A DNA stretch of 64,000 nt from Shewanella sp. 10N.286.48.A6 (lineage in GTDB: Bacteria > Pseudomonadota > Gammaproteobacteria > Enterobacterales > Shewanellaceae): the NCBI RefSeq assembly GCF_002873135.1, contig NZ_MCVI01000003.1, positions 124,001 to 188,000 of the forward strand. Direction: 5' to 3'. Each line of letters starts with the position of its first letter. Positions within the stretch are counted from its first letter, which is position 1. Under the pieces are notes generated by a model. That model saw only the letters and a program-made list of their open reading frames with translations. It did no database searches and was not told where the DNA came from. Shown here one piece after another: positions 1-9,762 of the stretch. A program made the position numbers and the translations under genes.

Positions 1-684
1 AGCGGTATTGCGCCCTATATCGGTGCTGGTATCGGTTATAATTTTACCGAAAACTTAAAGCTGCAGGCTAAATATCGTCGCTACGAAAACTTAGACGATG
101 ATAAATATAATACCCTTGAAATGGAAAGTAACTATTGGGGCTTAGAATTAAGCTACCGCTTTGGTAAAGCTAAAGCAGCAGCCCCTGTTGTTGCAGCTGC
201 TGTTGCACCAATTGATTCCGACAACGATGGCGTAATGGATGATCAAGATAGCTGTCCAGATACACCAGCAACTCACAAAGTTGATGCCAATGGTTGTACT
301 GTCTACGAATTTGTAACAGACAATCATGACTTAGGTGGTATTTTATTTGATAACAACTCTTCTGTTATTAAGTCAGCTTCTTATGCTGACATTGAAAAAT
401 TAGCTAATTACTTGAAGAAAAATCCTGAGCATACCGTATCAATCGAAGGTCACGCTTCTAATGTTGGCAAGCCTGCATATAATATGACCCTTTCTGAGAG
501 TCGTGCTAAATCAGTCGCTGAAGCTTTAGCAGCTAAATATGATATTGAAGCAAGTCGTATTCAAGCTATTGGCTATGGTATTACTAAACCTATTATGGAA
601 GGCAATACCGCTGAAGCCCATAAGCAAAATCGTCGTATTGAAGCTATCGTAACCGGCACAGAAAAACGTGCGGTTCTAAAATAA
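1..684 (+). CDS. OmpA-family outer membrane porin, 3' part
   Basis: The frame is open from base 1, so the gene starts before the window and only its last 227 codons are present. The first part reads as the end of a beta-barrel with alternating aromatic residues (PYIGAGIGYNF). It is followed by an Ala/Pro-rich linker, one TSP3-like calcium-binding repeat (DSDNDGVMDDQDSCPDTP) and a C-terminal OmpA-like peptidoglycan-binding domain. That domain shows the hallmarks IEGHASNVG, LSESRAKSVAEAL and NRRIEAIV. The usual role is an outer membrane protein anchored to peptidoglycan. The exact paralogue cannot be named because the N-terminus is missing. A strong terminator follows 25 bases after the stop. 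Confidence 0.9.
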   Translation, partial: SGIAPYIGAGIGYNFTENLKLQAKYRRYENLDDDKYNTLEMESNYWGLELSYRFGKAKAAAPVVAAAVAPIDSDNDGVMDDQDSCPDTPATHKVDANGCTVYEFVTDNHDLGGILFDNNSSVIKSASYADIEKLANYLKKNPEHTVSIEGHASNVGKPAYNMTLSESRAKSVAEALAAKYDIEASRIQAIGYGITKPIMEGNTAEAHKQNRRIEAIVTGTEKRAVLK

Positions 685-708
685 TCAACTAATTAAGCTG
701 GTAATAAA

Positions 709-738
709 AAGTCGCTGCTTGCAGCGACTTTTTTGTTT
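709..738 (+). terminator. Rho-independent terminator of the ompA-like gene
   Basis: The stem AAGTCGCTGC / GCAGCGACTT has a two-base loop and is followed by a T-rich run. It lies just after the porin stop codon. Confidence 0.9.
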
Positions 739-840
739 TTGTAGCCATCAGCTAAAAAATAAAAACCCTTACCAATAAAGAGATGTTATCGGTAACACTT
801 TTATTTCAACGATAAAAACAACTTAAACAACTAATAAATC

Positions 841-855
841 AGGCATTAAATTACA
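841..855. promoter_or_regulatory. Possible HexR half-palindrome upstream of tal
   Basis: The sequence AGGCATTAAATTACA has one perfect half (ATTACA) of the HexR-type palindrome TGTAATnnnATTACA, and 3 of 6 matches in the other half. HexR is known to control central carbon genes in Shewanella, and tal-pgi is the kind of target expected. With only one good half-site this is a weak candidate. Confidence 0.25.
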
Positions 856-989
856 CAATTAGTTGCTTATGAGCTCATTTCACGTTTATTTGCGTTATTT
901 TTTTACAAATGTTGTTGGAAAATACAGTAAGATCGCATTTAATAACTGTATTGAACAAAATAACTTTGTTACTTGAGAGGGAAATTTCC

Positions 990-1943
990 ATGGCGAACAC
1001 GTTAGCTCAACTAAAAGCACTAACCACAATCGTTGCTGATACCGGCGACATTGAAGCAATTAAACGCTACCAACCAGAAGACGCAACCACCAACCCTTCT
1101 CTAATTTTAAAAGCGGCGCAAATTCCTGAATATGCCCCATTAATTGATGATGCTATTGCTTGGGCAAAACAGCAGTCAAATGACACAGCTCAGCAAGTTG
1201 AAGACGCAGGTGATAAATTAGCCGTCAACATCGGTGTAGAAATTCTTAAGATTGTTCCAGGCCGCATCTCAACAGAAGTCGATGCCAGACTTTCTTTTGA
1301 TAAAGCAGGCTCTATCGAAAAAGCCCATAAGCTAATTAACCTATATCAAGCAGCCGGTATTGATAAATCTCGCATTCTGATCAAGTTAGCATCTACTTGG
1401 GAAGGGATCTGCGCAGCAAAAGAGCTTGAGCAACAAGGCATCAACTGTAACCTAACGCTATTATTTAGCTTTGCTCAAGCCCGAGCTTGTGCTGAAGCAG
1501 GTGTTTACCTTATTTCGCCATTTGTTGGTCGTATTTTAGATTGGTATAAGAAAGACACAGGTCTTGATTACACCGCTGAAACCGATCCTGGTGTGGTATC
1601 AGTAACCGATATCTATAACTACTATAAGCTTCACGGCTATAACACTGTGGTAATGGGTGCAAGTTTCCGTAACACTGGCGAAATTATCGAGCTTGCGGGC
1701 TGTGACCGCCTAACGATAGGCCCTGCGCTATTAGAAGAGTTAGCCAATAGCGATACTGTTATTAGCCAAAAGCTAAAACCTGCAACAACAACGGTTGCCG
1801 CGCCAGCACCATTAACCGAAGCACAGTTCCGTTGGGAATATAACCAAGACCCAATGGCTGTTGATAAACTTGCTGAAGGCATTCGCAACTTTGCCATCGA
1901 CCAAGGTAAACTTGAGGTTATGCTAAACGCAAAACTTAGCTAA
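990..1943 (+). CDS. tal: Transaldolase
   Basis: Transaldolase of the pentose phosphate pathway. It transfers a dihydroxyacetone unit between sedoheptulose 7-phosphate and glyceraldehyde 3-phosphate in the cytoplasm. The product is 317 residues, the same length as E. coli TalB. The Schiff-base lysine is Lys132 in [12 protein letters not shown], and the [10 protein letters not shown] motif lies near residue 31. The start at 990 was chosen because [13 protein letters not shown] matches the family N-terminus and GAGAGGGA lies in front of it; an in-frame upstream extension exists but does not fit the family. The gene is followed after 17 bases by pgi, so the two form an operon linking the pentose phosphate pathway to glycolysis. 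Confidence 0.97.
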   Translation: MANTLAQLKALTTIVADTGDIEAIKRYQPEDATTNPSLILKAAQIPEYAPLIDDAIAWAKQQSNDTAQQVEDAGDKLAVNIGVEILKIVPGRISTEVDARLSFDKAGSIEKAHKLINLYQAAGIDKSRILIKLASTWEGICAAKELEQQGINCNLTLLFSFAQARACAEAGVYLISPFVGRILDWYKKDTGLDYTAETDPGVVSVTDIYNYYKLHGYNTVVMGASFRNTGEIIELAGCDRLTIGPALLEELANSDTVISQKLKPATTTVAAPAPLTEAQFRWEYNQDPMAVDKLAEGIRNFAIDQGKLEVMLNAKLS

Positions 1944-1960
1944 TCAACGGAGTGATTTGC

Positions 1961-3598
1961 ATGACTAATTTAACTCAGAGTAATACTTGGCAGCAGCTAA
2001 AGAAAAATACAGCAGCGCTTCCCCATATGCGGGAGCTATTTGCTAATGACCCTAAACGTTTTGAGAAGATGAGCCTCAAAAGCTGCGGTTTATTATTAGA
2101 TTATTCTAAAAACCGTATCGATAAGGAAGGCTTAGGATTATTGTTTGCATTAGCTGAAGAAACCCAGTTATCAGCTAAAATTTCTGCCATGTTTAATGGC
2201 GATATTATCAATAACACCGAAGGCCGTGCAGTATTACACACAGCGCTGAGGAGTAATCCTGAGCAAGTAATTATGGCTGAAGGGGCGAATATCGTCCCTG
2301 AAGTGCAGCAAACACTAGCAAAGATGACTCAGTTTGTGGCGTCTGTATCTCAAGGTGAATGGAAAGGTTACACCGGCAAAACCATTACTGATATTGTCAG
2401 TATTGGCATTGGTGGCTCTTTCCTTGGCCCTAAAATTGTCTCTCAAGCATTAAGGCCTTATTGGCAAAAAGGCCTTAATTGCCATTTTGTGGCTAACGTT
2501 GACGCAAGCTCTATCTGTGAGAAGCTTAAAAACTTAGATGCTGAAACAACCTTATTTGTCATGTCATCGAAGTCATTTGGCACCCAAGAAACACTGACCA
2601 ATACCCTAAGCGCTAAAGACTGGTTCCTCGAGCAAGGTGGTAGCCAAGCCGATGTCGCCAAGCACTTTGTTGCAGTAACATCAAACGTTGCTAAAGCGAC
2701 TGAGTTTGGTATTGATGCTGACAATATTTTCCCGATGTGGGATTGGGTGGGTGGACGTTATTCATTATGGTCAGCCATTGGCTTACCCATAGCGTTATTA
2801 GTGGGTATGGATAACTTCAAGCAACTGCTTGATGGTGCCAACCAAATGGATCAACATTTTGCCCAAGCGCCACTTGAACAAAATATGCCTGTGATTATGG
2901 GCATGTTGTCAGTGCTTTATAGCAATTTTCATGATGCACAATCCCATGTAGTTTTGACCTATGATCATTATTTACGTGGTTTACCCGCTTACTTCCAGCA
3001 ACTTGATATGGAAAGTAATGGTAAGTCGGTCATGCTTGATGGAACTCAGGTAGATTTCAATACCGGCCCAGTGATCTGGGGTGGTGAAGGCACCAATGGT
3101 CAGCATGCATATCACCAGTTGTTACATCAAGGTACAGCACTTATCCCAGCTGACTTTATTATGCCACTGCAAAGTCACAATCCATTAGGTGAACATCATA
3201 ACCAGCTTGCTTCAAACTGCTTTGGCCAAACCCAAGCATTGATGCAAGGTCGCACTTATGAAGAAGCTTTAGCGGAATTGGCAGGCAAAGATACGCCTGA
3301 TGCTGATAAAGCCCTTATTGCTAAGCACAAGACAATGGCAGGTAATAAGCCAAGTAATACCTTATTAATGGATAAGCTAACTCCAACGACCTTAGGTTCG
3401 TTAATTGCCTTATATGAACACCGCACGTTTGTTCAAGGCGCTATTTGGCAAATTAACTCTTTTGATCAATGGGGTGTGGAATTAGGTAAAGTCCTTGGCA
3501 ACGATGTCCTAGACCGCATCGGCGCCAAAAATGATGCCACAGAGCTTGATAGCTCCAGTAATTCATTAATTAATTTATACCGTCAAGGTCAGATTTAA
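1961..3598 (+). CDS. pgi: Glucose-6-phosphate isomerase
   Basis: Interconverts glucose 6-phosphate and fructose 6-phosphate in the cytoplasm. The product is 545 residues (E. coli has 549). Family signatures are visible: [11 protein letters not shown] in the sugar-phosphate site, [36 protein letters not shown], and the C-terminal signature [11 protein letters not shown] with the catalytic lysine. The ATG at 1961 has an ACGGAG ribosome site 9 bases upstream and is preferred over an in-frame GTG at 1952. It is cotranscribed with tal and followed by a strong terminator. Confidence 0.98.
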   Translation: MTNLTQSNTWQQLKKNTAALPHMRELFANDPKRFEKMSLKSCGLLLDYSKNRIDKEGLGLLFALAEETQLSAKISAMFNGDIINNTEGRAVLHTALRSNPEQVIMAEGANIVPEVQQTLAKMTQFVASVSQGEWKGYTGKTITDIVSIGIGGSFLGPKIVSQALRPYWQKGLNCHFVANVDASSICEKLKNLDAETTLFVMSSKSFGTQETLTNTLSAKDWFLEQGGSQADVAKHFVAVTSNVAKATEFGIDADNIFPMWDWVGGRYSLWSAIGLPIALLVGMDNFKQLLDGANQMDQHFAQAPLEQNMPVIMGMLSVLYSNFHDAQSHVVLTYDHYLRGLPAYFQQLDMESNGKSVMLDGTQVDFNTGPVIWGGEGTNGQHAYHQLLHQGTALIPADFIMPLQSHNPLGEHHNQLASNCFGQTQALMQGRTYEEALAELAGKDTPDADKALIAKHKTMAGNKPSNTLLMDKLTPTTLGSLIALYEHRTFVQGAIWQINSFDQWGVELGKVLGNDVLDRIGAKNDATELDSSSNSLINLYRQGQI

Positions 3599-3602
3599 AC
3601 AC

Positions 3603-3634
3603 TAAAAAAGCCAGCTAAAGCTGGCTTTTTTATA
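3603..3634 (+). terminator. Terminator of tal-pgi
   Basis: The hairpin AAAGCCAGC / GCTGGCTTT with a TAAA loop is followed by a T run, directly after the pgi stop. Confidence 0.93.
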
Positions 3635-3807
3635 TGCACTTTCATTTCCTCATAGCACAAGCCTCTAAATACGCCAGCAAAACACCACTTGAACATCACT
3701 TAAATATCACCTCCCATTAACAATATTGAAACATAACTGTTGCACTATAGTGACGGAATATGATATTTATTTGAATAGAGACATCATAATAACAAGGGAG
3801 GTTTACC

Positions 3808-3993
3808 ATGGATCGTTTAGACTATGGTGGTGCGCTAGACCAAGTTGTTGAAAGACCAACTCGCTCAAAAAGCTCAAATAAAAAACGTAAATGGCGAGAA
3901 ATAGAAGCGTTAAAGGATAAACAGCGCTTACTTAAGGAACTTCAAGACATTGACACAAGTTTCGATTTTGATTTCGATGCGATGCCATTGTAA
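3808..3993 (+). CDS. Small DUF3545 family protein
   Basis: A protein of 61 residues preceded by a very good ribosome site (AAGGGAGG, 3792-3799). It matches my memory of DUF3545, a small cytoplasmic protein family of Shewanella and Vibrio with no assigned function. The middle is strongly basic (KSSNKKRKWREIEALKDKQR) and predicted helical; the C-terminus is acidic (FDFDFDAMP). It has its own terminator and no operon partner. A nucleic-acid or ribosome-associated role is conceivable from the charge pattern but is only a guess. Confidence 0.8.
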   Translation: MDRLDYGGALDQVVERPTRSKSSNKKRKWREIEALKDKQRLLKELQDIDTSFDFDFDAMPL

Positions 3994-4033
3994 GCAAGAT
4001 AACTAACTGAATAGTTATTCAAAGGTCTATATA

Positions 4034-4063
4034 TAAAAAGAGCGCTTATAGCGCTCTTTTTAA
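4034..4063 (+). terminator. Terminator of the DUF3545 gene
   Basis: The stem AAAAGAGCGC / GCGCTCTTTT with a short loop has A and T runs on both sides, so it could also stop minus-strand transcripts from the hemerythrin gene that ends at 4115. Confidence 0.9.
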
Positions 4064-4114
4064 TGCTTTTAACTCGTTATCATTAATCCTTTAAGCGAGA
4101 TAACACAGAGTCAG

Positions 4115-4669
4115 CTACTGTGGTTCAACTTCAGCAATATGCTCTTTAAGCTCTTCAAAGATATTATCATCACTATCGTTAAATAACGGATCATCAACTA
4201 AACGCTGCTCACATTGTTGCCATATTTTATCCCAATCACTGCCCTGCATGTGCTTAGCAAACAGAGGAAATAGCTCTTTTTCTTCATATTGCATATGAGC
4301 CGTTTGGATTTCAACATACGCTTTTAAGTCGGAAACCAACTTTTCTCGGGAAATCACCACATCTGAAAGTATCAAATTCAGACTATACATCAATGCACCA
4401 GATGACTCTGCTAGACTGCTATGTTCATCATGAAGCCTGGTCGTACTAGGGCTAGGAAAGTGCTTAATAAAGTAATCAAAAGTAATATCTTCTACCGGAT
4501 GGTGACTATGCTCAGCATAAACCTGCATATATTCGACGACATCACGAATAAGCGCAAAATTAACTGATTCACCCTGAGAAAGTTTGTGATTTTTCTTGGC
4601 TAGAATATTCAATAATATGGCTATGTGTTTGTGATCATTCATTAGCCTTTTAAGTATCATCTTCTCCAT
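4115..4669 (-). CDS. Hemerythrin HHE-domain protein
   Basis: A protein of 184 residues with the HHE cation-binding four-helix fold, expected to bind a di-iron centre. Candidate ligands in order are His13/His15 (NDHKH), the cluster His54-His57 with Glu60 (EHSHHPVED), His80/His83 (LHDEH), and His125 with Glu129/130 (AHMQYEEKELFPLF). Family members sense or scavenge oxygen or nitric oxide, or protect against them; the substrate cannot be told from sequence. I prefer the ATG at 4669 because the AAGGA ribosome site is well spaced from it, although a GTG at 4675 is also possible. The gene stands alone. A symmetric CRP/FNR-family-like palindrome lies about 75 bases upstream. Confidence 0.88.
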   Translation of the reverse strand: MEKMILKRLMNDHKHIAILLNILAKKNHKLSQGESVNFALIRDVVEYMQVYAEHSHHPVEDITFDYFIKHFPSPSTTRLHDEHSSLAESSGALMYSLNLILSDVVISREKLVSDLKAYVEIQTAHMQYEEKELFPLFAKHMQGSDWDKIWQQCEQRLVDDPLFNDSDDNIFEELKEHIAEVEPQ

Positions 4670-4742
4670 TACCACAATTCCTTCATGTCTAAAAAGTTTA
4701 AACCTCTAGTATTATTAATCTACACTATGGATTGCGCAGATG

Positions 4743-4760
4743 TTATGACCGAGATCATAA
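4743..4760. promoter_or_regulatory. Palindromic operator upstream of hemerythrin gene
   Basis: TTATGA and TCATAA are perfect inverted half-sites separated by six bases. Spacing and half-site shape are those of the CRP/FNR superfamily (nTGA-N6-TCAn). The site is 74-91 bases upstream of the hemerythrin start, a usual activator distance. Which regulator binds cannot be decided by eye. Confidence 0.45.
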
Positions 4761-4795
4761 AATACAAATCTGAAACATTCAGATGAGTTTAAATA

Positions 4796-4823
4796 ACAAA
4801 AAAGCACCCTAAGGTGCTTTAGT
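4796..4823 (-). terminator. Apparent minus-strand terminator between thrC and the hemerythrin gene
   Basis: Read on the minus strand, AAAGCACC / GGTGCTTT forms a hairpin with a TTAG loop followed by a T run. It lies about 20 bases after the thrC stop and ends the thr operon before the hemerythrin promoter region. Confidence 0.92.
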
Positions 4824-4843
4824 AAGCTGATATTAAAGCTTTA

Positions 4844-6127
4844 TTATTTAAGAATGTTAAATAAGTGCTCTTTCAGCTTGGTAAAATCAACGCTCAGTTC
4901 TGCAGATAAAATCGGCTTATTCACTACAGCTTCAAGCTCTTGGGGTAATGGTAAATCGATTTGTAATTGCACATCGACCACATCTTTAAATTTCGCTGGA
5001 TGCGCCGTTCCTAAGAAAATACCGGTTTCACCACTTTTAAGCTCATCAGATAAAGCTTGTGCGGCAATTGCGGCATGAGGCTCAGATTGATAACCCAGCT
5101 GATATAACTCTTTTAACGCCGCAGTTGTTTGCGCTTCATTAAGCGCCACCCCTGTAATAGACGATAACGGCCAATTTAACGCCTCACAAATGGCTTCGAC
5201 TCTTGGCCAGTTTGATGGCTCGGACACATCCATCGCATTAGACATAGTCGCAACGGTAGTATTTGGCGCCCAATCACCTGCAGCAAGGTAACGTGGCACA
5301 GTATCGTTTGAGTTAGTCGCCGCAATAAAGCGCTTAATAGGTAAGCCCATCGCCTTGGCAAATAAACCTGCGGTTAAATTACCAAAGTTACCGCTAGGCA
5401 CTGACAGCACAATTTCAGCATTGCTGGTTTGCTTCATTTGAGCTACCGCTTCAAAGTAGTAACAAATTTGCGCCAATAACCGACTAATATTGATTGAATT
5501 AGCCGAGTTTAAGTGCAGCCCATCACGAACATCACTATCATCAAATGCCTGCTTAACCAGTGTTTGGCAAGCATCAAAATCTGACGCAACAGCGACAGTA
5601 TGAATATTCTTACCTAGAGTCGTGAACATCTTCTCTTGCAGCTCACTGATTTTTCCTTTGGGGTACATCACCACCACTTGTACAGATTCAAGCCCGAAGA
5701 AAGCATCAGCAACAGCGGCGCCGGTATCACCAGATGTCGCCGTCAAAATAGTGAGCTTTTCATCTCCTGCTAGCAAGTTAACGCACTGCGCCATAAAGCG
5801 CGCGCCAAAGTCTTTAAATGCCAATGTAGGCCCATGAAATAACTCTAAACACGCACGTTTACCATCAGCTTTCACTAAAGGCACATCAAAAGTGAATGCT
5901 GCATTAACTAACTCATTAACTTTATCTTGACCAATTTCATCAGCAAGCCAAGCCCCTAAAATACGCTGACTTCTTGCAACAAAAGGTAACGCGAGTAGCT
6001 CATCGATATTATCAAGCACAGGAATAGATTTTGGAAAAAAAAGCCCTCTATCTTTACCTAAACCTAATTTTACCGCTTCACTAAAACTGACCACTTGTGA
6101 TGGGTGCTTTAAATTATATAATTCCAT
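4844..6127 (-). CDS. thrC: Threonine synthase
   Basis: PLP enzyme that converts O-phosphohomoserine to threonine, the last step of the pathway. The product is 427 residues, against 428 in E. coli. The PLP lysine is Lys105 in HGPTLAFKDFGARF, and the phosphate-binding loop is TATSGDTGAAVADAF. The N-terminus MELYNLKHPSQVVSF matches the family. It is the third gene of the thrABC operon, 32 bases after thrB, and is closed by a clear terminator. Confidence 0.98.
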   Translation of the reverse strand: MELYNLKHPSQVVSFSEAVKLGLGKDRGLFFPKSIPVLDNIDELLALPFVARSQRILGAWLADEIGQDKVNELVNAAFTFDVPLVKADGKRACLELFHGPTLAFKDFGARFMAQCVNLLAGDEKLTILTATSGDTGAAVADAFFGLESVQVVVMYPKGKISELQEKMFTTLGKNIHTVAVASDFDACQTLVKQAFDDSDVRDGLHLNSANSINISRLLAQICYYFEAVAQMKQTSNAEIVLSVPSGNFGNLTAGLFAKAMGLPIKRFIAATNSNDTVPRYLAAGDWAPNTTVATMSNAMDVSEPSNWPRVEAICEALNWPLSSITGVALNEAQTTAALKELYQLGYQSEPHAAIAAQALSDELKSGETGIFLGTAHPAKFKDVVDVQLQIDLPLPQELEAVVNKPILSAELSVDFTKLKEHLFNILK

Positions 6128-6159
6128 TTCTAAACGCCTTTAAAATTAAAATGTGGTGA

Positions 6160-7116
6160 CTAAACTCGACGCGTACCTTGCTCATCAAGTTGACAGACAT
6201 GGGCAAACCCACCAGCCTGTGATAAATAATGCTGCTCTAACCATGCTTTAGCAGCTTTAGCAGTTTCTAGATTATCGGTTACAGAAAACAGCGTTGGGCC
6301 ACTTCCTGATATGCCGGTGGTTAACATGCCTAACGTTTCAAGTTCTGCGCGCGCATGGCTATAACCCGGAATCGCATCGGCTCGATAAGGCTCAGCCATC
6401 ACATCCTTTAAAACGCTAATAGCAAGCTTTGGATCTTGCTGATAGCTTGCATGCACAAATGCACTTAAATGACGGCCAAAATCGATGGCTACCGCTTTAT
6501 CGTATTGCTGTGGTAATAAGTCGCGCATCTTGGCCGTTGACAGTGAGATCCCCGGATAGGCCACCACCCAATACCATTGCTTAAACGTAGGAATACCAGC
6601 GCACACCTTATTGGGAGTATTTAGCATCAACTGCATGCCGCCTAAATAACAAGGGGCAACATTATCAAAATGAACACTGCCTGAAATCATTCCTTCAAAC
6701 TCGCCCATTAAAAGCAATAATGCTTGTTCATCAAAAGGCTGCTCAAAATGCTCATTTAATGCATAAAGTGCTGCAACCACAGAGCTTGCACTAGAACCAA
6801 GCCCACTGCCAACTGGTAAATTTTTCTCTAAACAAATAGCCACACCTTGTTTAGCATTAAGTTTTTCAAGAAAAAACACAGCACATTGATAGACGATATT
6901 CTGTTTACCATCTTCTGGTAACTTATGCGCCCATGGACCCGTTTGAGAATAATGAACACCAGCATCAGCCGCTTCAATCATCACTCTATCACCCAGTAAA
7001 CTGCCATCAATTGGCGCAAGCGCAGCGCCGAGTAGATCAAATCCAACACCGACATTACCCATTGAAGCAGGAGCATAAACAGTTATCGCTTTATCCGAAG
7101 TGACTTGTTTGCTCAT
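6160..7116 (-). CDS. thrB: Homoserine kinase
   Basis: GHMP-family kinase that phosphorylates homoserine with ATP. The product is 318 residues (E. coli has 310). The ATP-binding motif [17 protein letters not shown] is intact near residue 100, and the C-terminal [12 protein letters not shown] motif is present. Its start codon overlaps the thrA stop by four bases, which indicates translational coupling in the thr operon. Confidence 0.98.
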   Translation of the reverse strand: MSKQVTSDKAITVYAPASMGNVGVGFDLLGAALAPIDGSLLGDRVMIEAADAGVHYSQTGPWAHKLPEDGKQNIVYQCAVFFLEKLNAKQGVAICLEKNLPVGSGLGSSASSVVAALYALNEHFEQPFDEQALLLLMGEFEGMISGSVHFDNVAPCYLGGMQLMLNTPNKVCAGIPTFKQWYWVVAYPGISLSTAKMRDLLPQQYDKAVAIDFGRHLSAFVHASYQQDPKLAISVLKDVMAEPYRADAIPGYSHARAELETLGMLTTGISGSGPTLFSVTDNLETAKAAKAWLEQHYLSQAGGFAHVCQLDEQGTRRV

Positions 7117-9581
7117 AGCCCCACCTCGCGAGTCCAGTTTAAAGTTCTTAATACATCCGCAAACGCGCCAGCTGCTGTCACATCAGTACCCGCACCATAA
7201 CCGCGTAATACAAATGGAATAGGCTGATAATAACGGCTGTAAAATGCCAGTGCATTCTCGCCGCCTTTTACGCTGTATAACGGATCTGATGAATCAACCT
7301 CTACAATACGTACATGACACTTACCTGCTTCAATCTGACCCACATAACGCAGTACTTTACCTTGCGCTTTTGCCGATTCAACTCGCGCACTGACTTGCGC
7401 ATCAAGTTGTGGTAAACGATTCATAAAGGTGTCTACATCGCCTGAATCATCAAACGAGCTTGGCAGAACTGATTCAACATTAATATCATCAAGTTCTAAT
7501 GGCATGCCCACTTCACGAGCAAGAATTAGTACTTTTCGCGCCACATCCAAACCACTTAAATCTTCACGAGGATCCGGCTCTGTAAAACACTTATCACGAG
7601 CGATTGAGGTGGCCTCTGATAAGCTCATGCCTTCATCTAACATGCCGAATATATAAGATAATGAACCAGATAAGATCCCATTAAATCGCTGTAACTTATC
7701 ACCGGCATATAGCAGTTTCTTTAAGTTATCAATCACTGGCAGGCCAGCACCTACGGTTGTTTCATACAAGAATTGTCTGCGCTGCAATAACGCCGTTGTG
7801 CGCAATTGTTGGTAGTAAGCATAATCACGAGTGTTGGCTTTCTTATTCGGGGTGACGACATGGTAGCCAGCATTCATCACTTCAAGATAACGATCTGAAA
7901 CCAACTCACTTGAAGTGCAATCAACTAAAACAGGGTTTAGCAGTTGCTGTTCTTTACCCCAGGCCAGCATCTCTGCGAGATCATAGCTTGTATCGCTATC
8001 AGCCAATAAAGCCTGCCAATTATTTAAATCTAGCCCAGCACTGCTCAGAAGCATTTTACGAGAATTGGCAATACCACATACTCGCATGGTTATATGCTGC
8101 TCTTTAAGCATCGAGGCTTGTTGTTTGATTTGCTCTAATAGCCCTGCCCCCACATTACCACTGCCTACTAAAAACACATCTAAATACTGCTGAACATCAA
8201 AGAAGGCTTGATGACAGGCGGCAATGGCATGCTTAGTTTTACGTTGCTCAATTACAGTAGAAATCGAACGTTCTGACGAGCCTTGGGCGATGGCGATAAT
8301 ATTAACGCTGGCTTTAGCCAGGGCGCTGAAAAACTTAGCAGCGGCGCCTTTATGGGTTTTCATGCCATCACCAATAAGCGACACAATCGCTAAATCTTGT
8401 CTTAATTCGATAGGCTCGAGTAACTCAGACTGGATTTCTAACTCAAATTCAACTTCTAATGCTTGTTTTGCTTTATAAGCTTCATTAGAGCTAACACAAA
8501 AGCTAATACTGTATTCAGACGAGCTTTGAGTGATTAATGAAACTGAAATACCACTGCGAGAAATCGCTTCAAGGGTACGACTGGCCATGCCCACCATGCC
8601 TTTCATGCCAGGGCCTGAAATGTTAAACATGGTTTGTTCATCAAGGTTAGAAATGGCCTTGACCTGCAAGCCTGTTTTGTCAGGCCGATTAGACACTAAT
8701 GTGCCAGGCGCTGATGGGTTAAAACTATTTTTGATATAGCAAGGAATGTGATACTGAGCAATCGGTGCAATGGTTTTAGGGTGCAACACCTTAGCACCAA
8801 AATAAGAAAGCTCCATAGCTTCTTGATAGCTAAGTTGTTCAAGTAATTTAGCGTCTAATACCACGCGTGGATCCGTGTTATAAACCCCATCGACATCGGT
8901 CCAAATTTCACAGCTTGAGGCATCAAGACAAGCTGCTAAAACCGCTGCAGAGTAATCTGAGCCATTTCGCCCTAAAGTCACTGTTTTACCTTGCTCATTA
9001 GCAGCAGTAAAACCTGGCATAATCCATACCCGTGCTTCATTTAATGAAAGCGCAGCAAAACGCGGTTTGCTTTCATTGATATCAACAATAGATTCAAGTG
9101 GCTTACCATGGGCTAAGAATAATTTTCTTGGGTCAAATTGCGCTGCGGTAAGTGATTTTGCTAGCATCACTTGTTCCATTAAGGCTGCCGATAAACGCTC
9201 GCCAGAGACGATAACCTGCGCTTGAACATGATCGGGGCATTCGTTAAGCAGCTTTATTCCAGTGACTTTGTCATTCCAGTCAGTTAATTGCAGCGCCAGC
9301 TTTTCATCCAGTAGCGCTTTTTGCTGCGGTGAAATTAACGCTTGTTCAGCGTCACTAAAAAGGCCACTAAAAACCGACTCAATATGGGCTAATACCGCTG
9401 CATAGTCTTGATTGGTTTGTGCGAGACTTACTAACTCTAACAAGGCATTGGTAACAGTTGCAGGTGCTGATAACACAGTCGCAATAGCCTCTTCAGCTGC
9501 AGCTTGTTCAATAATGTCTGCTGCCATCAAAAAACGTTGCCAATTGGCTAACGAGGTTCCACCAAACTTCATCACTTTCAT
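7113..9581 (-). CDS. thrA: Bifunctional aspartokinase / homoserine dehydrogenase I
   Basis: A fusion that catalyses the first and third steps from aspartate towards threonine. The product is 822 residues (E. coli ThrA has 820). The aspartokinase domain begins [13 protein letters not shown]; it is followed by two ACT-type regulatory segments (about residues 315-460) and a homoserine dehydrogenase domain with the NAD(P) motif [14 protein letters not shown]. The start at 9581 was chosen because it matches the family N-terminus and has GGGAGA in front; a longer in-frame reading runs through the attenuator and is not real. Expression is expected to be controlled by the thrL attenuator directly upstream, and activity by threonine feedback. 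Confidence 0.97.
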   Translation of the reverse strand: MKVMKFGGTSLANWQRFLMAADIIEQAAAEEAIATVLSAPATVTNALLELVSLAQTNQDYAAVLAHIESVFSGLFSDAEQALISPQQKALLDEKLALQLTDWNDKVTGIKLLNECPDHVQAQVIVSGERLSAALMEQVMLAKSLTAAQFDPRKLFLAHGKPLESIVDINESKPRFAALSLNEARVWIMPGFTAANEQGKTVTLGRNGSDYSAAVLAACLDASSCEIWTDVDGVYNTDPRVVLDAKLLEQLSYQEAMELSYFGAKVLHPKTIAPIAQYHIPCYIKNSFNPSAPGTLVSNRPDKTGLQVKAISNLDEQTMFNISGPGMKGMVGMASRTLEAISRSGISVSLITQSSSEYSISFCVSSNEAYKAKQALEVEFELEIQSELLEPIELRQDLAIVSLIGDGMKTHKGAAAKFFSALAKASVNIIAIAQGSSERSISTVIEQRKTKHAIAACHQAFFDVQQYLDVFLVGSGNVGAGLLEQIKQQASMLKEQHITMRVCGIANSRKMLLSSAGLDLNNWQALLADSDTSYDLAEMLAWGKEQQLLNPVLVDCTSSELVSDRYLEVMNAGYHVVTPNKKANTRDYAYYQQLRTTALLQRRQFLYETTVGAGLPVIDNLKKLLYAGDKLQRFNGILSGSLSYIFGMLDEGMSLSEATSIARDKCFTEPDPREDLSGLDVARKVLILAREVGMPLELDDINVESVLPSSFDDSGDVDTFMNRLPQLDAQVSARVESAKAQGKVLRYVGQIEAGKCHVRIVEVDSSDPLYSVKGGENALAFYSRYYQPIPFVLRGYGAGTDVTAAGAFADVLRTLNWTREVGL

Positions 9582-9632
9582 ATTCTTCTCCCTTAACTCG
9601 CTAGCACTAAATATTAATTTTAAATCTGAAAA

Positions 9633-9666
9633 CAAAAAGCCCGCTTCTTTGTGGGAAGCGGGCTTG
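9633..9666 (-). terminator. thr operon attenuator terminator
   Basis: On the minus strand the arms AGCCCGCTTC and GAAGCGGGCT form a 10-bp GC-rich stem followed by TTTTTG. It lies between the thrL stop and the thrA start. The 5' arm can instead pair with GCGGGCT at the thrL stop codon (9692-9698), giving an antiterminator of the classical kind. Confidence 0.9.
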
Positions 9667-9690
9667 TCGTTATAAATCTTTAGGGTGTAA

Positions 9691-9762
9691 TCAGCCCGCC
9701 CCCACAATGTTAATTGTGGTGGTTGTAATAATGGTAACTACAACATGGTTAACGGATTTCAT
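9691..9762 (-). CDS. thrL: thr operon leader peptide
   Basis: A 23-codon reading frame begins MKSVNHVVV and then contains TIITTTTI before ending in GAG and TGA. It has five Thr and four Ile codons, mostly in one run, and its terminal GAG matches the end of E. coli ThrL. A second ATG directly upstream (9765) could add one Met. The peptide is the sensor of charged threonyl- and isoleucyl-tRNA: ribosome stalling in the Thr/Ile run would favour the antiterminator and open the operon. The position, codon content and following hairpin together make this assignment strong. Confidence 0.92.
   Translation of the reverse strand: MKSVNHVVVTIITTTTINIVGAG

Noticed and set aside
9582..9707. N-terminal extension of ThrA by 42 residues from a TTG
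   Set aside because: It reads through the attenuator hairpin and has no counterpart in the family. The ATG at 9581 has a good ribosome site.
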